From: Pararhizobium qamdonense
Lineage (GTDB): Bacteria; Pseudomonadota; Alphaproteobacteria; Rhizobiales; Rhizobiaceae
Assembly (NCBI RefSeq): GCF_029277445.1
Contig: NZ_CP119566.1
Location: forward strand, 3,164,001 to 3,228,000
Reading direction: 5' to 3'
DNA length: 64,000 nt
The notes under the pieces were generated by a model that saw only the letters and a program-made list of their open reading frames with translations, had not been told where the DNA came from and did not search any database. Position numbers and translations under genes: made by a program. Shown piece after piece: positions 37,216-46,078 of this stretch. Each line of letters starts with the position of its first letter. The first letter of the stretch is position 1.

Positions 37216-38583
37216 ATGGCGAATATCAAAGTATATAGCGGCTTCGGTTTTGACATCCGCGACACCGATTTCAGCGAAATCCTCGCTGCGGTATCCTACA
37301 CCAGCAATGCCACCAGCTTTATTGCCAACTATACGATGGGCCGGGAAGAATTCTTCGGCACCGGCTTTGTCTACGACAGAATGGGCGGACCCACCGGCGG
37401 CACCGTCAGCAGCTTTTCCACCTGGTATCAGGCCACGCAGGCCTTCCTCGTCAGCGGCATCAATGTGTCTCTCGCCGGAATTTTTGCAGCGGCCAACACA
37501 GCCTCCACCACCGACGATCTCAACCTCATCGCCGGCGCCCTGACCGGAGCCGACCGGTTCGACGGCGGCGATGGTGCCGATTACGTCATGCTTTTCGGCG
37601 GCAATGACGTGGCGACTGGCAACGATGGCAATGACACTTTGTTTGGAGGCGCCGGAAACGACACCTTAAGCGGTGGCAATGGCGCCGACTGGCTGAGCGG
37701 CGACGCCGGTGCCGACAAGCTTGATGGCGGTGCCGGCATCGACACTGCATCCTATGCGACGGCAACGAAGGGCGTGACGGCAAGCCTTGCCAATGCGGCT
37801 ATCAATACCGCAGATGCCAAGGGCGACACCTATGTCTCCATCGAAAACCTGGACGGTTCGCGCTTTGCCGACAAGCTCTACGGCAACGCTCTTGCCAACC
37901 AATTGTCCGGCGGGGCCGGCAACGATCTCCTGTCCGGCGGTGGCGGTGCCGATATCTTGATTGGCGGCGCGGGCGCCGACAGGCTCGATGGCGGCTCAGG
38001 CGCAGACACCGCATCCTATTTGGGCGCGACGGCCCGCGTCGTGGCGAGCCTTGCCAATGCGGCCGGCAATACCGGCGACGCGAAGGGTGATGTCTATGTG
38101 TCCATCGAAAACCTGAGCGGCACGGCCTATGCCGACAAGCTGTCTGGCAATGCCGGCGCCAATATTTTGTCCGGCGCGGCGGGCAACGATGTCCTGTCGG
38201 GCAATGGCGGCAACGACACGCTGTATGGCGGCCTCGGCGCCGACATTCTGACAGGCGGCGCAGGTGCGGACACGTTCGTGTTCAAGTCTCTCCCGGAGAC
38301 GACGGTCGCTGCAAGCGGCCGCGATACGATCCTGGACTTTTCCGGCACCGGCGGCGACCGGATCAACCTGTCCGCCATCGATGCCAATTCCCTCCTATCC
38401 GGTGATCAGGCATTCACCTTCATCGGGACGGCGGCGTTCAGCGGCAAGGCGGGTGAGCTGAAATACAGCAAGCAGGCATCCGACACCTATATATACGGCG
38501 ATACGAATGGCGACGGGAAAGCCGACTTTGCCATCCATCTGGATGATGCGGTCGTTCTGACGAAGGGCTATTTCATTCTGTGA
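37216..38583 (+). CDS. Secreted RTX calcium-binding protein (B)
   Basis: A 455-residue Gly/Asp-rich protein. Residues 1-100 form an N-terminal module with [18 protein letters not shown] and [14 protein letters not shown] (residues about 45-90), the same module as RTX protein A. Residues about 110-350 are RTX nonapeptides with an 88-residue internal duplication (165-239 versus 253-327). The C-terminus ([21 protein letters not shown] to [10 protein letters not shown]) is of serralysin-C type, expected to direct type I export. The start is uncertain: 37216 (MANIKVYSG) or 37186. No transporter genes are nearby. Confidence 0.9.
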   Translation: MANIKVYSGFGFDIRDTDFSEILAAVSYTSNATSFIANYTMGREEFFGTGFVYDRMGGPTGGTVSSFSTWYQATQAFLVSGINVSLAGIFAAANTASTTDDLNLIAGALTGADRFDGGDGADYVMLFGGNDVATGNDGNDTLFGGAGNDTLSGGNGADWLSGDAGADKLDGGAGIDTASYATATKGVTASLANAAINTADAKGDTYVSIENLDGSRFADKLYGNALANQLSGGAGNDLLSGGGGADILIGGAGADRLDGGSGADTASYLGATARVVASLANAAGNTGDAKGDVYVSIENLSGTAYADKLSGNAGANILSGAAGNDVLSGNGGNDTLYGGLGADILTGGAGADTFVFKSLPETTVAASGRDTILDFSGTGGDRINLSAIDANSLLSGDQAFTFIGTAAFSGKAGELKYSKQASDTYIYGDTNGDGKADFAIHLDDAVVLTKGYFIL

Positions 38584-38679
38584 ACTGGAGAACGGGATAC
38601 ATACGGCAGATTTTGCCCACCGCATGCATCGTCCAAGGGATCGCCTTTCGATTGCAGCAGATATCTGCGGCGCAGGCTA

Positions 38680-39300
38680 CTACTCGGCCTTCGGTGCCGG
38701 GAATTCCGCCAGCCGGGCGGCATAGCGTGCCATCGTATCGACTTCGAAATTGACGAAATCGCCAGCCTTGCGCTGTCCCCAGGTCGTCACATCCAGCGAA
38801 TGCCGGATCAGCAGCACGTCGAAATCCGTACCATTGACGGCATTGACCGTCAGCGACGTACCGTCCAGCGCGATGGAGCCTTTCGGCGCCACGAATTTCG
38901 CCAGATGATCGGGTGCGCGCAGGCGAAAACGCGTCGCCTCGCCTTCCGCCTCGACGGAGAGGATTTCGGCCTTGCCATCGACGTGACCGGAGACCAGATG
39001 GCCGCCCAGTTCATCACCGATCTTCAGCGAGCGTTCCAGGTTGATCTTCTGGCTGGCCGTCCAACTTGAAATCGTGGTCAGCCGCAGCGCCTCTTCCCAG
39101 GCCTCGACCTCGAACCAGCGGCCGTTTGCGCCGTCTTCCGGCAGCGTCGTGACCGTCAGGCAAACGCCGGAACAGGCGATCGAAGCGCCGATGTCGATGC
39201 CCTTGGGATCATAGGCGGTAGCGATGCGCAACTTGATGCCCTCATCCAGCGGCGTAATGGTTTCAACTGTGCCGATATCGGTGATAATGCCGGTAAACAT
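38680..39300 (-). CDS. ribC: Riboflavin synthase (alpha)
   Basis: A 206-residue enzyme with two lumazine-binding repeats (MFTGIITDIGTVETI to GVCLTVT; then GGHLVSGHVDGKAEIL to GTSLTVNAVNG). It dismutates two lumazines to riboflavin plus a pyrimidine; the MFTGII N-terminus and both SL/CLTV motifs are intact. Its ATG overlaps the ribD stop (ATGA type), so the two genes are coupled. The symbol ribE is also used for this family. Confidence 0.96.
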   Translation of the reverse strand: MFTGIITDIGTVETITPLDEGIKLRIATAYDPKGIDIGASIACSGVCLTVTTLPEDGANGRWFEVEAWEEALRLTTISSWTASQKINLERSLKIGDELGGHLVSGHVDGKAEILSVEAEGEATRFRLRAPDHLAKFVAPKGSIALDGTSLTVNAVNGTDFDVLLIRHSLDVTTWGQRKAGDFVNFEVDTMARYAARLAEFPAPKAE

Positions 39301-40412
39301 CAGAGCGTTCTTTCGTATTCATAGGTGTCGAGCAGGTCGTCGCCGAACGTGTCTGTCCGCCGGTGAACGAAGCCCACCGGGATCAGCTTGCGGTCAAGTG
39401 GGGATGGGACCCCCTGTTCGCCAAGGGTTAGCGGCGCGGTAAACAGAAGAATCCGGTCAACCAGTCCGTCATTGAGGAATTGCTGCGCCGTGCGCGCGCC
39501 GCCTTCGACCAGAAGCGAGGATACGCCGCGCGTGGCAAGCGCCGCAAGCAGATCGGCCGGCGCCTTCGGGTCACAGACCACGACCTCGACACCGGCTGCC
39601 TCCAATGCCTGCTGGCGCTCGAGAAAGGCGACCGAGCCGTCGCTCTCGCCGGTGACGATCAGGACCGGGACAGCGCGTGCCGTTGTTGCCAGCTTGGAGG
39701 TCACGGGCAGGTTGAGATCCCCGTCGATGACGATGCGCAGCGGCGAGCGATGCTCCAGCCCCGCAATCCGCGTGGTCAGTTCCGGGTCGTCGGCAATGGC
39801 GGTGCCGATGCCCACAAGGATTGCATCGGTTTCCGATCGCAGCCGGTGCACGATGTCACGGGCGGGAGCGCCGGTAATGCTCACCTGCCCCTGCCCCTTG
39901 ATACCGATCATGCCATCGGCAGAAACGGCAAGTTTCAGAGTCACATAGGGCCGGTTGTTGCGCTTGCGCATGAGGTAGCCCTCAAGCTCGCGCTCGCCCT
40001 CTTCCTCCAGCACGCCGGTGACGACTTCGATACCGGCATCGCGCAACTTCTCCAGCCCATGTCCGCAGACACGCTCATCCGGATCGACGACGGACACGAC
40101 GGCACGGGCGATGCCGGCGGCAATCAGGGCATCGGCGCAGGGCGGCGTCTTGCCATGGTGGGAACAGGGTTCGAGCGTCACATAGGCCGTCGCGCCGCGC
40201 GCGGCCTCGCCGGCGGCGGCAAGCGCCTGCGTCTCGGCATGCGGCCTGCCGCCAATGGCCGTCACCGCGCTGCCAACGATCTTGGCGCCTTCGCCATCGT
40301 TGCGGACGATGACGCAGCCGACGGACGGATTGGAACCGGTGGCACCCAGATGCTGGTGTGCCAGGCGCAGTGCCTCGGCCATAAAACGCTCGTCGTCAGC
40401 CAGTTCCGTCAT
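39300..40412 (-). CDS. ribD: Bifunctional riboflavin deaminase/reductase
   Basis: A 370-residue two-domain enzyme. Residues about 1-145 are the deaminase with zinc ligands in GGRPHAETQALAAAG and LEPCSHHGKTPPCADALI; residues about 150-370 are the NADPH reductase (RPYVTLKLAVSADGMIG to VSSLLVEGGARTAQQFL). It converts the GTP-derived pyrimidine to the ribitylamino form. The start ATG at 40412 has GAGGGAT; a GTG 18 bases upstream is less likely. It follows nrdR after 66 bases. Confidence 0.95.
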   Translation of the reverse strand: MTELADDERFMAEALRLAHQHLGATGSNPSVGCVIVRNDGEGAKIVGSAVTAIGGRPHAETQALAAAGEAARGATAYVTLEPCSHHGKTPPCADALIAAGIARAVVSVVDPDERVCGHGLEKLRDAGIEVVTGVLEEEGERELEGYLMRKRNNRPYVTLKLAVSADGMIGIKGQGQVSITGAPARDIVHRLRSETDAILVGIGTAIADDPELTTRIAGLEHRSPLRIVIDGDLNLPVTSKLATTARAVPVLIVTGESDGSVAFLERQQALEAAGVEVVVCDPKAPADLLAALATRGVSSLLVEGGARTAQQFLNDGLVDRILLFTAPLTLGEQGVPSPLDRKLIPVGFVHRRTDTFGDDLLDTYEYERTL

Positions 40413-40445
40413 GTCGATGCCATCCCTCACCCTGCAAACGTCAAA

Positions 40446-40465
40446 CGCCGCCCTTTCCGGCGGCG
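40446..40465. other. Hairpin between nrdR and ribD
   Basis: Stem CGCCGCC / GGCGGCG with a 6-base loop, in the 66-base spacer. On the minus strand it is followed by weakly T-rich sequence. It could be a partial terminator or an RNA-stability element; no FMN riboswitch-like sequence was seen. Confidence 0.4.
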
Positions 40466-40478
40466 CAAGTCCTTGGCG

Positions 40479-40952
40479 TCAGGCGCCAGGATCGCGTGCG
40501 ATCTTGGCGCTGATCTCGGCAATGACCTTCTCGAAATCGTCCGCATGGGAGAAATCGCGATAGACCGAGGCGTAGCGGACGAAGGCGACGTCATCGAGAC
40601 CTTTTAAAGCCTCGAGCACCTGCAGGCCGATTTCCTCGGACGGAATTTCCGTCTCGCCGGAGCTTTCCAGCCGCCGGACGATGCCGGACACCGCCCGCTC
40701 GATGCGGTCACGATCGATCGGCCGCTTGCGCAGCGCGATCTCGAACGACCGCAGCAGCTTGTCGCGGTCGAACGGCGCCTTGCGGCCGGTCTTCTTCAGG
40801 ATCATCAGCTCGCGAAGCTGCACCCTTTCGAAGGTCGTGAAGCGGCCGCCGCAATCCGGGCAGATGCGCCGGCGGCGGATGGCGGCGCCATCCTCCGCAG
40901 GACGGCTGTCCTTCACCTGGCTGTCTTCCGATCCGCAATAGGGGCAGCGCAT
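40479..40952 (-). CDS. nrdR: Transcriptional repressor NrdR
   Basis: A 157-residue regulator: an N-terminal zinc ribbon ([17 protein letters not shown] then [18 protein letters not shown], four Cys) and an ATP-cone ([32 protein letters not shown] region at about 50-140). It senses dATP/ATP and represses ribonucleotide reductase genes. The start has AAGGAGCTCGA. It stands between glyA and ribD on the same strand, the normal rhizobial order. Confidence 0.97.
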   Translation of the reverse strand: MRCPYCGSEDSQVKDSRPAEDGAAIRRRRICPDCGGRFTTFERVQLRELMILKKTGRKAPFDRDKLLRSFEIALRKRPIDRDRIERAVSGIVRRLESSGETEIPSEEIGLQVLEALKGLDDVAFVRYASVYRDFSHADDFEKVIAEISAKIARDPGA

Positions 40953-40979
40953 TCGAGCTCCTTCATCAGACGTCGTCGA

Positions 40980-42281
40980 TTACAGGTAGGGATACATCGG
41001 GAAACGGTCGGTCAGCTTGACAACCTTTTCACGCACACCGGCTTCGACCACAGCATTGCCTTCATCGGAATTGGCGACCTTGAGGCCATCGAGAACCTCG
41101 ACGATCAGGTTGCCGATTTCGCGGAAGTCGGCTTCCTTGAAACCGCGCGTCGTACCGGCCGGCGTGCCGAGGCGGACACCGGAGGTGACGAACGGCTTTT
41201 CCGGATCGAAAGGGATACCGTTCTTGTTGCAGGTGACATAGGCGCGGCCAAGAGCTGCCTCGGCGCGCTTGCCGGTGGCGTTCTTCTTGCGCAGGTCGAC
41301 CAGCATGAGATGGTTGTCGGTGCCGCCCGAGACGATATCGAGGCCGCCGGCAACCAGCGTTTCCGACAATGCCTTGGCGTTCTTGACGATCTGGGCTGCA
41401 TAATCCTGGAACTCCGGCTGCAGCGCTTCGCCGAGCGCCACGGCCTTGGCGGCGATGACATGCATCAGCGGACCGCCCTGCAGGCCGGGGAAGACGGCCG
41501 AGTTGAACTTCTTTGCCAGATCCTCGTCATTGGTGAGGATCATGCCGCCGCGCGGGCCGCGCAGCGATTTGTGCGTGGTGGTCGTGGCAACATGGCAATG
41601 CGGGAATGGTGACGGATGCTGGTTGCCGGCAACCAGGCCTGCAATATGAGCCATATCGACCATCAGATAGGCGCCGACTTCATCGGCGATCTCGCGGAAA
41701 CGCTTCCAGTCCCAGATGCGGGAATAGGCGGTACCACCGGCGATGATCAGCTTGGGCTTGTGCGTGCGGGCCGATTCGGCCACCGCATCCATATCCAGGA
41801 GGTTGTCACCTTCGCGCACGCCGTAGGACACGACGTTGAACCACTTGCCGGACATGTTGACCGGCGAACCATGCGTCAGGTGGCCGCCCGAGTTGAGGTC
41901 GAGGCCCATGAACGTGTCGCCCGGCTGAAGCAGCGCCAGGAATACGGCCTGGTTCATCTGCGAACCGGAATTGGGCTGGACGTTGGCGAAATTGACGCCG
42001 AACAACTTCTTGGCGCGCTCGATGGCGAGTTCTTCGGCGATATCGACGAACTGGCAGCCGCCGTAATAGCGCTTGCCCGGATAGCCTTCCGCATATTTGT
42101 TGGTCATGATCGAGCCCTGGGCCTCGAGCACGGCGCGCGAAACGATATTTTCGGACGCGATCAGTTCGATCTCATGGCGCTGGCGGCCCAGCTCCTTTTC
42201 GATCGCACCGAAAATATCCGGATCGGTGTCGGCCAGCGAACGGCTGAAGAAAACATCGGGGTTGACGACGGAAGCGCTCAT
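40980..42281 (-). CDS. glyA: Serine hydroxymethyltransferase
   Basis: A 433-residue PLP enzyme interconverting serine and glycine with tetrahydrofolate, the main one-carbon source. The PLP lysine lies in [18 protein letters not shown]; other motifs are [43 protein letters not shown] and [14 protein letters not shown]. The start is ATG at 42281 with AAGGAG; a TTG six bases upstream is not needed. It is cotranscribed with nrdR (27-base gap). Confidence 0.98.
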   Translation of the reverse strand: MSASVVNPDVFFSRSLADTDPDIFGAIEKELGRQRHEIELIASENIVSRAVLEAQGSIMTNKYAEGYPGKRYYGGCQFVDIAEELAIERAKKLFGVNFANVQPNSGSQMNQAVFLALLQPGDTFMGLDLNSGGHLTHGSPVNMSGKWFNVVSYGVREGDNLLDMDAVAESARTHKPKLIIAGGTAYSRIWDWKRFREIADEVGAYLMVDMAHIAGLVAGNQHPSPFPHCHVATTTTHKSLRGPRGGMILTNDEDLAKKFNSAVFPGLQGGPLMHVIAAKAVALGEALQPEFQDYAAQIVKNAKALSETLVAGGLDIVSGGTDNHLMLVDLRKKNATGKRAEAALGRAYVTCNKNGIPFDPEKPFVTSGVRLGTPAGTTRGFKEADFREIGNLIVEVLDGLKVANSDEGNAVVEAGVREKVVKLTDRFPMYPYL

Positions 42282-42391
42282 TCTCAAAGCTCCTTAAGAG
42301 GCGGTGGCACGGTGTTTACCGTCCTCGCATGGCAAGGGCAATACGGGCTGTGCGATTTGCGCCATTTCCCCCATTCGCCGCGCCCGGCAGG

Positions 42392-42430
42392 CAAAGAAAA
42401 GGCCGCGCCCCTGTCAAAGGAACGCGGCCT
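42392..42430 (-). terminator. Rho-independent terminator after the L,D-transpeptidase gene
   Basis: On the minus strand the stem AGGCCGCG / CGCGGCC is followed by TTTTCTTT, starting about 25 bases after the transpeptidase stop. It separates that gene from glyA. Confidence 0.75.
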
Positions 42431-42453
42431 GTCTCGATATCGGCAGATAAGGC

Positions 42454-43779
42454 TTATTGCGGCAGGTTGTCGCGCTCGACGGAACCGGCTGCCTGCTCGA
42501 TGCCGGTCGTGGTCTGCAGCGCCAGTTCCTGCTCGCCATCCATCTCGTAGATATCGTCGCGGAACTGCACGACGCCGTCGGTTGCAGCCCAGGCAGTGAT
42601 ATATTTGAAATAGACGGGCACTTCGACCGCAAGCTTGATCGGGGAGTTCTGGCCCGCACGGATCGTCGCCTCGATCTGCTGGCGCGACCAGCCGGGCGTG
42701 TCGCGCAGCAGCCAGGTCGTCAGGTCGCGGACGTTCTGGACGCGCACGCAACCCGAGCTTTCGAACCGGGCGAGCTTGTTGAACAGGCCCTGCTGCGGCG
42801 TGTCGTGCATATATTCGTTGTTCGGATTGTGGAAGTTGATCTTCGTGGATGCCATGGCGTTGGTCTTGCCGGGATCCTGGCGGAAGGTCAGGTTCGGCGC
42901 CTTCTCGGCATTCCAGTCAATCGTTTCAGGCGCAACCTCGTTGCCCTTGCCGTCGATGAGACGGATTGAATTCTTCTTCAGATATTCCGGATCCTTGCGC
43001 ATCAAAGGAACGATGTCCTTTTCGACGATCGAACGCGGCGATGTCCAGTAGGGGTTGAGGATAACCTCATAGATCTTCGAATTGATGATGTGCGTCTGGC
43101 GGCTGATCCGGCCGACAACGGCGGTGTGGCGCGTTGCAACGCGGCCATTTTCGACCGCTTCGATATAAGCGGCTGGAATGTTGACCAGCACGTAGCGTTC
43201 GCCCAGATCACCCGACATCGACTGCAGGCGCACGATATTGGTGTTCAACTGGCCGAGCCGCACATCGGCAGCGATATTCAGCGCCTTCACCGAATATTCG
43301 CCGAGCACGCCGTCGGACGGCAGGCCGTGACGGGCCTGGAAGCGCTTGACTGCGCCATCGACATAGCTGTCGAAGGAATTGGAAATACCGGCGGAACGCG
43401 GCAGGTCGCCTGAAATGATCAACCGTTGGCGCAGGGCCTGAACGGAGGGATCGGAGACGCCCATTTCCAGGCGAACCGGCGAATTGACCTGCGGCCAGCC
43501 GCCGGCCGAGACGATCTGCTGATACTGGCCGATGGCGTTCTGGGTGTTGGCGAGCGTGTCCATGCCGAAGATCGGCGTGTTGGACACGACGGCCGTGGCA
43601 GATCGCGAAGCCTTGGCATCGAACTGGTCGTCCCAGGTGCCGCGGCGCGGCGCATTGATGATGTCGTCGAGCGCGTCCTGCGCCAATGCGCCGCCGGCCC
43701 ATGTTGCAGCGCCGAAAGCTGCCACCGAACCAAGGAAGCCGCGGCGCGAAAGTGCATCAATTCCGGTTTTCTTCGACAT
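42454..43779 (-). CDS. Tat-exported L,D-transpeptidase (YkuD family)
   Basis: A 441-residue periplasmic enzyme that forms 3-3 cross-links or anchors proteins on peptidoglycan. The N-terminus has a twin-arginine signal (SRRGFLGSVAAFGAATWAGGALAQ). A PG_binding_1 domain follows (YVDGAVKRFQARHGLPSDGVLGEYSVKALN, residues about 145-175). The YkuD domain has RYVLVNIPAAYIEAVENG, HDTP and the catalytic SSGCVRVQNVRDL. The start ATG at 43779 follows AGGAAAC. It is probably controlled by LdtR, encoded upstream on the same strand; this resembles the ldtR-ldtP pair known in Liberibacter and Sinorhizobium. Confidence 0.93.
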   Translation of the reverse strand: MSKKTGIDALSRRGFLGSVAAFGAATWAGGALAQDALDDIINAPRRGTWDDQFDAKASRSATAVVSNTPIFGMDTLANTQNAIGQYQQIVSAGGWPQVNSPVRLEMGVSDPSVQALRQRLIISGDLPRSAGISNSFDSYVDGAVKRFQARHGLPSDGVLGEYSVKALNIAADVRLGQLNTNIVRLQSMSGDLGERYVLVNIPAAYIEAVENGRVATRHTAVVGRISRQTHIINSKIYEVILNPYWTSPRSIVEKDIVPLMRKDPEYLKKNSIRLIDGKGNEVAPETIDWNAEKAPNLTFRQDPGKTNAMASTKINFHNPNNEYMHDTPQQGLFNKLARFESSGCVRVQNVRDLTTWLLRDTPGWSRQQIEATIRAGQNSPIKLAVEVPVYFKYITAWAATDGVVQFRDDIYEMDGEQELALQTTTGIEQAAGSVERDNLPQ

Positions 43780-44327
43780 GTTTCCTACCATTCAAATGCT
43801 GCTACGCAAACCGCAGAGCTATCACGAACACGGTTAACAAACGTAAACTATGACCTGCCGTTTCCTGCCCGCCGTTCACATTTGTGAGATGACGAACGCA
43901 AAGAGCGGCCAATCGCCGATCAGCGACAGAAGCAACGCAAAACCCGCATTCTCTGGCATCGTCGCTGTCATAGTAATATGGCCGATTCGTGTCACCGGCA
44001 GGCAGCACCAGCCTTCGCTGCATCGGCCGTTTGCCGGCGCGGCATTCGGGAGACACTGCCCGCCGCGCTCGCTTGACTTGAAACTGTGGGAAGACACCAC
44101 GCCGTCTTATGTCGATAACACATGGATAAAGGGAATATCGGGCCTAAAGGTGCTGCCGGATCGGCCGGAGACCGCCAAGGGCAATGATGCGCAGCACCCC
44201 GGAGAGCAAAGCTTCAATCCGGGCGATGGCATCGGTTCATCAAGGTGGCGCCTGCCACCCCGTCCGCTTCTCGTCCTGCGGCCACAAAGCCGCAGGAGAG
44301 GAGAAACAGCAGTCAGCAAGCCATTGC
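43780..44327. other. Intergenic region between ldtR and the L,D-transpeptidase gene (548 bp)
   Basis: Both flanking genes are on the minus strand. It contains a hairpin at 44275-44296 and AT-richer sequence at 43820-43990, which presumably holds the transpeptidase promoter and LdtR sites. The open frames here have no family resemblance. I see no RNA gene. Confidence 0.5.
44275..44296 (-). terminator. Hairpin downstream of ldtR
   Basis: A perfect 8-bp stem CCTGCGGC / GCCGCAGG with a 6-base loop, about 30 bases after the ldtR stop. It lacks a T-tract, so its terminator role is uncertain. Confidence 0.4.
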
Positions 44328-44840
44328 TTAGAGCTTGTACAACATGGTGTCGTTCCAGAAGCGGTCGAGGCGCTGCAGGAGCTTGTTCATCTGGCCGAAC
44401 TCGTCGGTGCCGATGCCGCCGACCTTCTGGATCGAACCGATATGGCGTTCATAGAGCTTGGCAACCGTTTCGGCGATCTCCTGGCCCTCGTCGGTCAGGC
44501 TGATGCGGACCGAGCGGCGATCGACGCGCGAGCGCTGGTGATTGATGAAGCCGAGATCAACCAGCTTTTTAACATTGTAGGATACGTTGGAGCCGAGATA
44601 GTAACCGCGCGAGCGCAGTTCACCGGCGGTCAGTTCCGAATTGCCGATGTTGAAGAGGAGAAGCGCCTGGACGGCGTTGACGTCGGAGCGGCCCGAGCGG
44701 TCGAATTCGTCCTTGACGACGTCGAGCAGGCGGCGGTGAAGACGCTCAACCAGGTGAAGGGATTCCATGTAGAGCGAACGGATCGCATCTTCGTGGGGAT
44801 CTTTGACGGTAACGGCCTGCGGTTTCATTTTGGTGTTCAT
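44328..44840 (-). CDS. ldtR: MarR-family regulator LdtR
   Basis: A 170-residue winged-helix regulator: YMESLHLVERLHRRLLDVVKDEFDRSGRSDVNAVQALLLFNIG, recognition helix ELRSRGYYLGSNVSYNVKKLVDLGFI, and wing SRVDRRSVRISLTDEGQEIAE. This closely fits LdtR, known in Liberibacter and Sinorhizobium to control an L,D-transpeptidase and osmotic tolerance. The neighbouring transpeptidase supports the identity. The promoter region is 44841-44971. Confidence 0.92.
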   Translation of the reverse strand: MNTKMKPQAVTVKDPHEDAIRSLYMESLHLVERLHRRLLDVVKDEFDRSGRSDVNAVQALLLFNIGNSELTAGELRSRGYYLGSNVSYNVKKLVDLGFINHQRSRVDRRSVRISLTDEGQEIAETVAKLYERHIGSIQKVGGIGTDEFGQMNKLLQRLDRFWNDTMLYKL

Positions 44841-44971
44841 GATGACTGCCTCACTGTTTTGTTTGGCGGTGTATGTTTCTCTTCCCGCCTTGAGGTAGAC
44901 ACTATCGAATACGTATAAAATTCTACTTAAACACCAGCCTTAACAGCGCCTTACTATCCACAGCCTTTGTC

Positions 44972-45409
44972 TCAGGGTAAATCAATTCTTGCAGCCTTCG
45001 CCAGGCGGGCCCGCTGATGCAGGATCGCGGCCCGGAAAAGCACGAAGGTAACGGCCACTGCGGCATGCAGAATGACGATCAGCGGCTTGGCCCCGAAAAT
45101 CTGCGGATAGACCTTGAACATGACGATTTCCGCGCCTGCTGCCACCACCCAGATTACAGGCCCCCAAGACACCAGAAGCCACAATCCCAGCGCCGCCACG
45201 GGATAAATGACGGCCAGCGCCGTCGCCGCCACCCGCCACGGAACCGGCAACAGATCAAACCGCCCGCCGCCGCCGAACGAAAAGCCGATCAGCATTGCCC
45301 AATAGTTCAGCCCGAACCAGAAACACGACACCGCCACCAGCCGCAGGAAAAATCCGAACAGTGTTTCGGTCAGCGACAATTTGGGGATTTTGACAGAATC
45401 AAGGGCCAT
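44972..45409 (-). CDS. DUF6163 membrane protein
   Basis: A 145-residue protein with four hydrophobic helices (LFGFFLRLVAVSCFWFGLNYWAML; WRVAATALAVIYPVAALGLWLL; WGPVIWVVAAGAEIVMF; LIVILHAAVAVTFVLFRAAIL). The sequence and its place beside ldtR in rhizobia match the DUF6163 family. Function unknown. Its start ATG is at 45409; upstream on the other strand lies the probable sRNA. Confidence 0.83.
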   Translation of the reverse strand: MALDSVKIPKLSLTETLFGFFLRLVAVSCFWFGLNYWAMLIGFSFGGGGRFDLLPVPWRVAATALAVIYPVAALGLWLLVSWGPVIWVVAAGAEIVMFKVYPQIFGAKPLIVILHAAVAVTFVLFRAAILHQRARLAKAARIDLP

Positions 45410-45524
45410 GGCGGCGAAGATAGGCCGCAGGCAGGCGCTTTGCCAGACGGATATTTTTGAACTCTATGGCTGCCGTCCCTCTCTCAAAAAAGTCTGCGGC
45501 ATTTAACAAAGTTAATTGTAAGAA

Positions 45525-45624
45525 GACCCTCATTGAGAAAAAAATCCCACACCCGGCCGCTTGGCAGTCTGACCGGGCACGCCAGAACTTGATATTTGGC
45601 CTCCCCCCGGGGGAGGCCTTTTTT
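45525..45624 (+). ncRNA. Probable small RNA with rho-independent terminator
   Basis: No open reading frame on the plus strand needs the strong terminator at 45598-45624, yet it stands alone. Just upstream is a CCCGG / CCGGG stem-loop (about 45552-45577) and an unpaired, A-rich stretch (GAGAAAAAAATC). This two-hairpin architecture fits a trans-acting sRNA of about 75-100 bases. Layout and sequence recall the alpha-r8/MmgR (suhB-type) sRNAs of rhizobia, but I recall this from memory and it is not verified. The 5' end is uncertain (45520-45550). Confidence 0.6.
45598..45624 (+). terminator. Strong intrinsic terminator of the sRNA candidate
   Basis: Stem GGCCTCCCC / GGGGAGGCC with a 3-base loop, followed by TTTTTT. 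No protein gene on the plus strand ends nearby. Confidence 0.85.
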
Positions 45625-45663
45625 GGCTGCTGAGCATCCCTACGTTCATAACCCTGGCACCCC

Positions 45664-46078
45664 AGAGGAAGCCGCACACTCCCTCTTCTCCCCAGCGGGG
45701 AGAAGGTGGCCCGCAGGGCCGGATGAGGGGGCCACACGCACATTCATAGAAAACATGAACCCACAAAACTAAGGCAACTGCGCCCGAAGACTTCAAGTTT
45801 GTGCCGCGCCGCCCCCTCATCCGCCCTTCGGGCACCTTCTCCCCGCTGGGGAGAAGAGGAAACGTTACCTCCCCCTTCAAGGGGAAGGTAAGAGGAAGCC
45901 GCACACTCCCTCTTCTCCCCAGCGGGGAGAAGGTGGCCCGCAGGGCCGGATGAGGGGGCCACACGCACATTCATAGAAAACATGAACCCACAAAACTAAG
46001 GCAACTGCGCCCGAAGACTTCAAGTTTGTGCCGCGCCGCCCCCTCATCCGCCCTTCGGGCACCTTCTCCCCGCTGGGG
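45664..46078. repeat. 227-bp tandem duplication built from RIME-like palindromes
   Basis: Copy 1 is 45664-45890 and copy 2 starts at 45891, identical by eye until 46078, where the insertion sequence begins. Each copy has an inverted pair of elements (CTTCTCCCCAGCGGGGAGAAG-type hairpin with GGTGGCCCGCAGGGCCGG, and its reverse partner CCCCTCATCCGCCCTTCGGG) separated by about 80 bases of unique sequence (45732-45812). Such palindromic mosaics (RIME-like) are scattered in rhizobial intergenic DNA. The end of copy 2 resumes at about 47310 after the IS. Confidence 0.85.

Noticed and set aside
37560..38360. DNA repeats in RTX protein B as a CRISPR or satellite
   Set aside because: They are in-frame codons for GGxGxDxL repeats with variable wobble positions.
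45530..45970. Minus-strand frames with repeated CVWPPHPALRATFSPLGRRGS segments
   Set aside because: They are translations of the RIME-like DNA repeat, not a gene; there is no ribosome-binding site.
45664..46078. A possible CRISPR array
   Set aside because: There are only two units of 227 bp, the spacers are identical and no cas genes are present; it is a palindromic repeat duplication.
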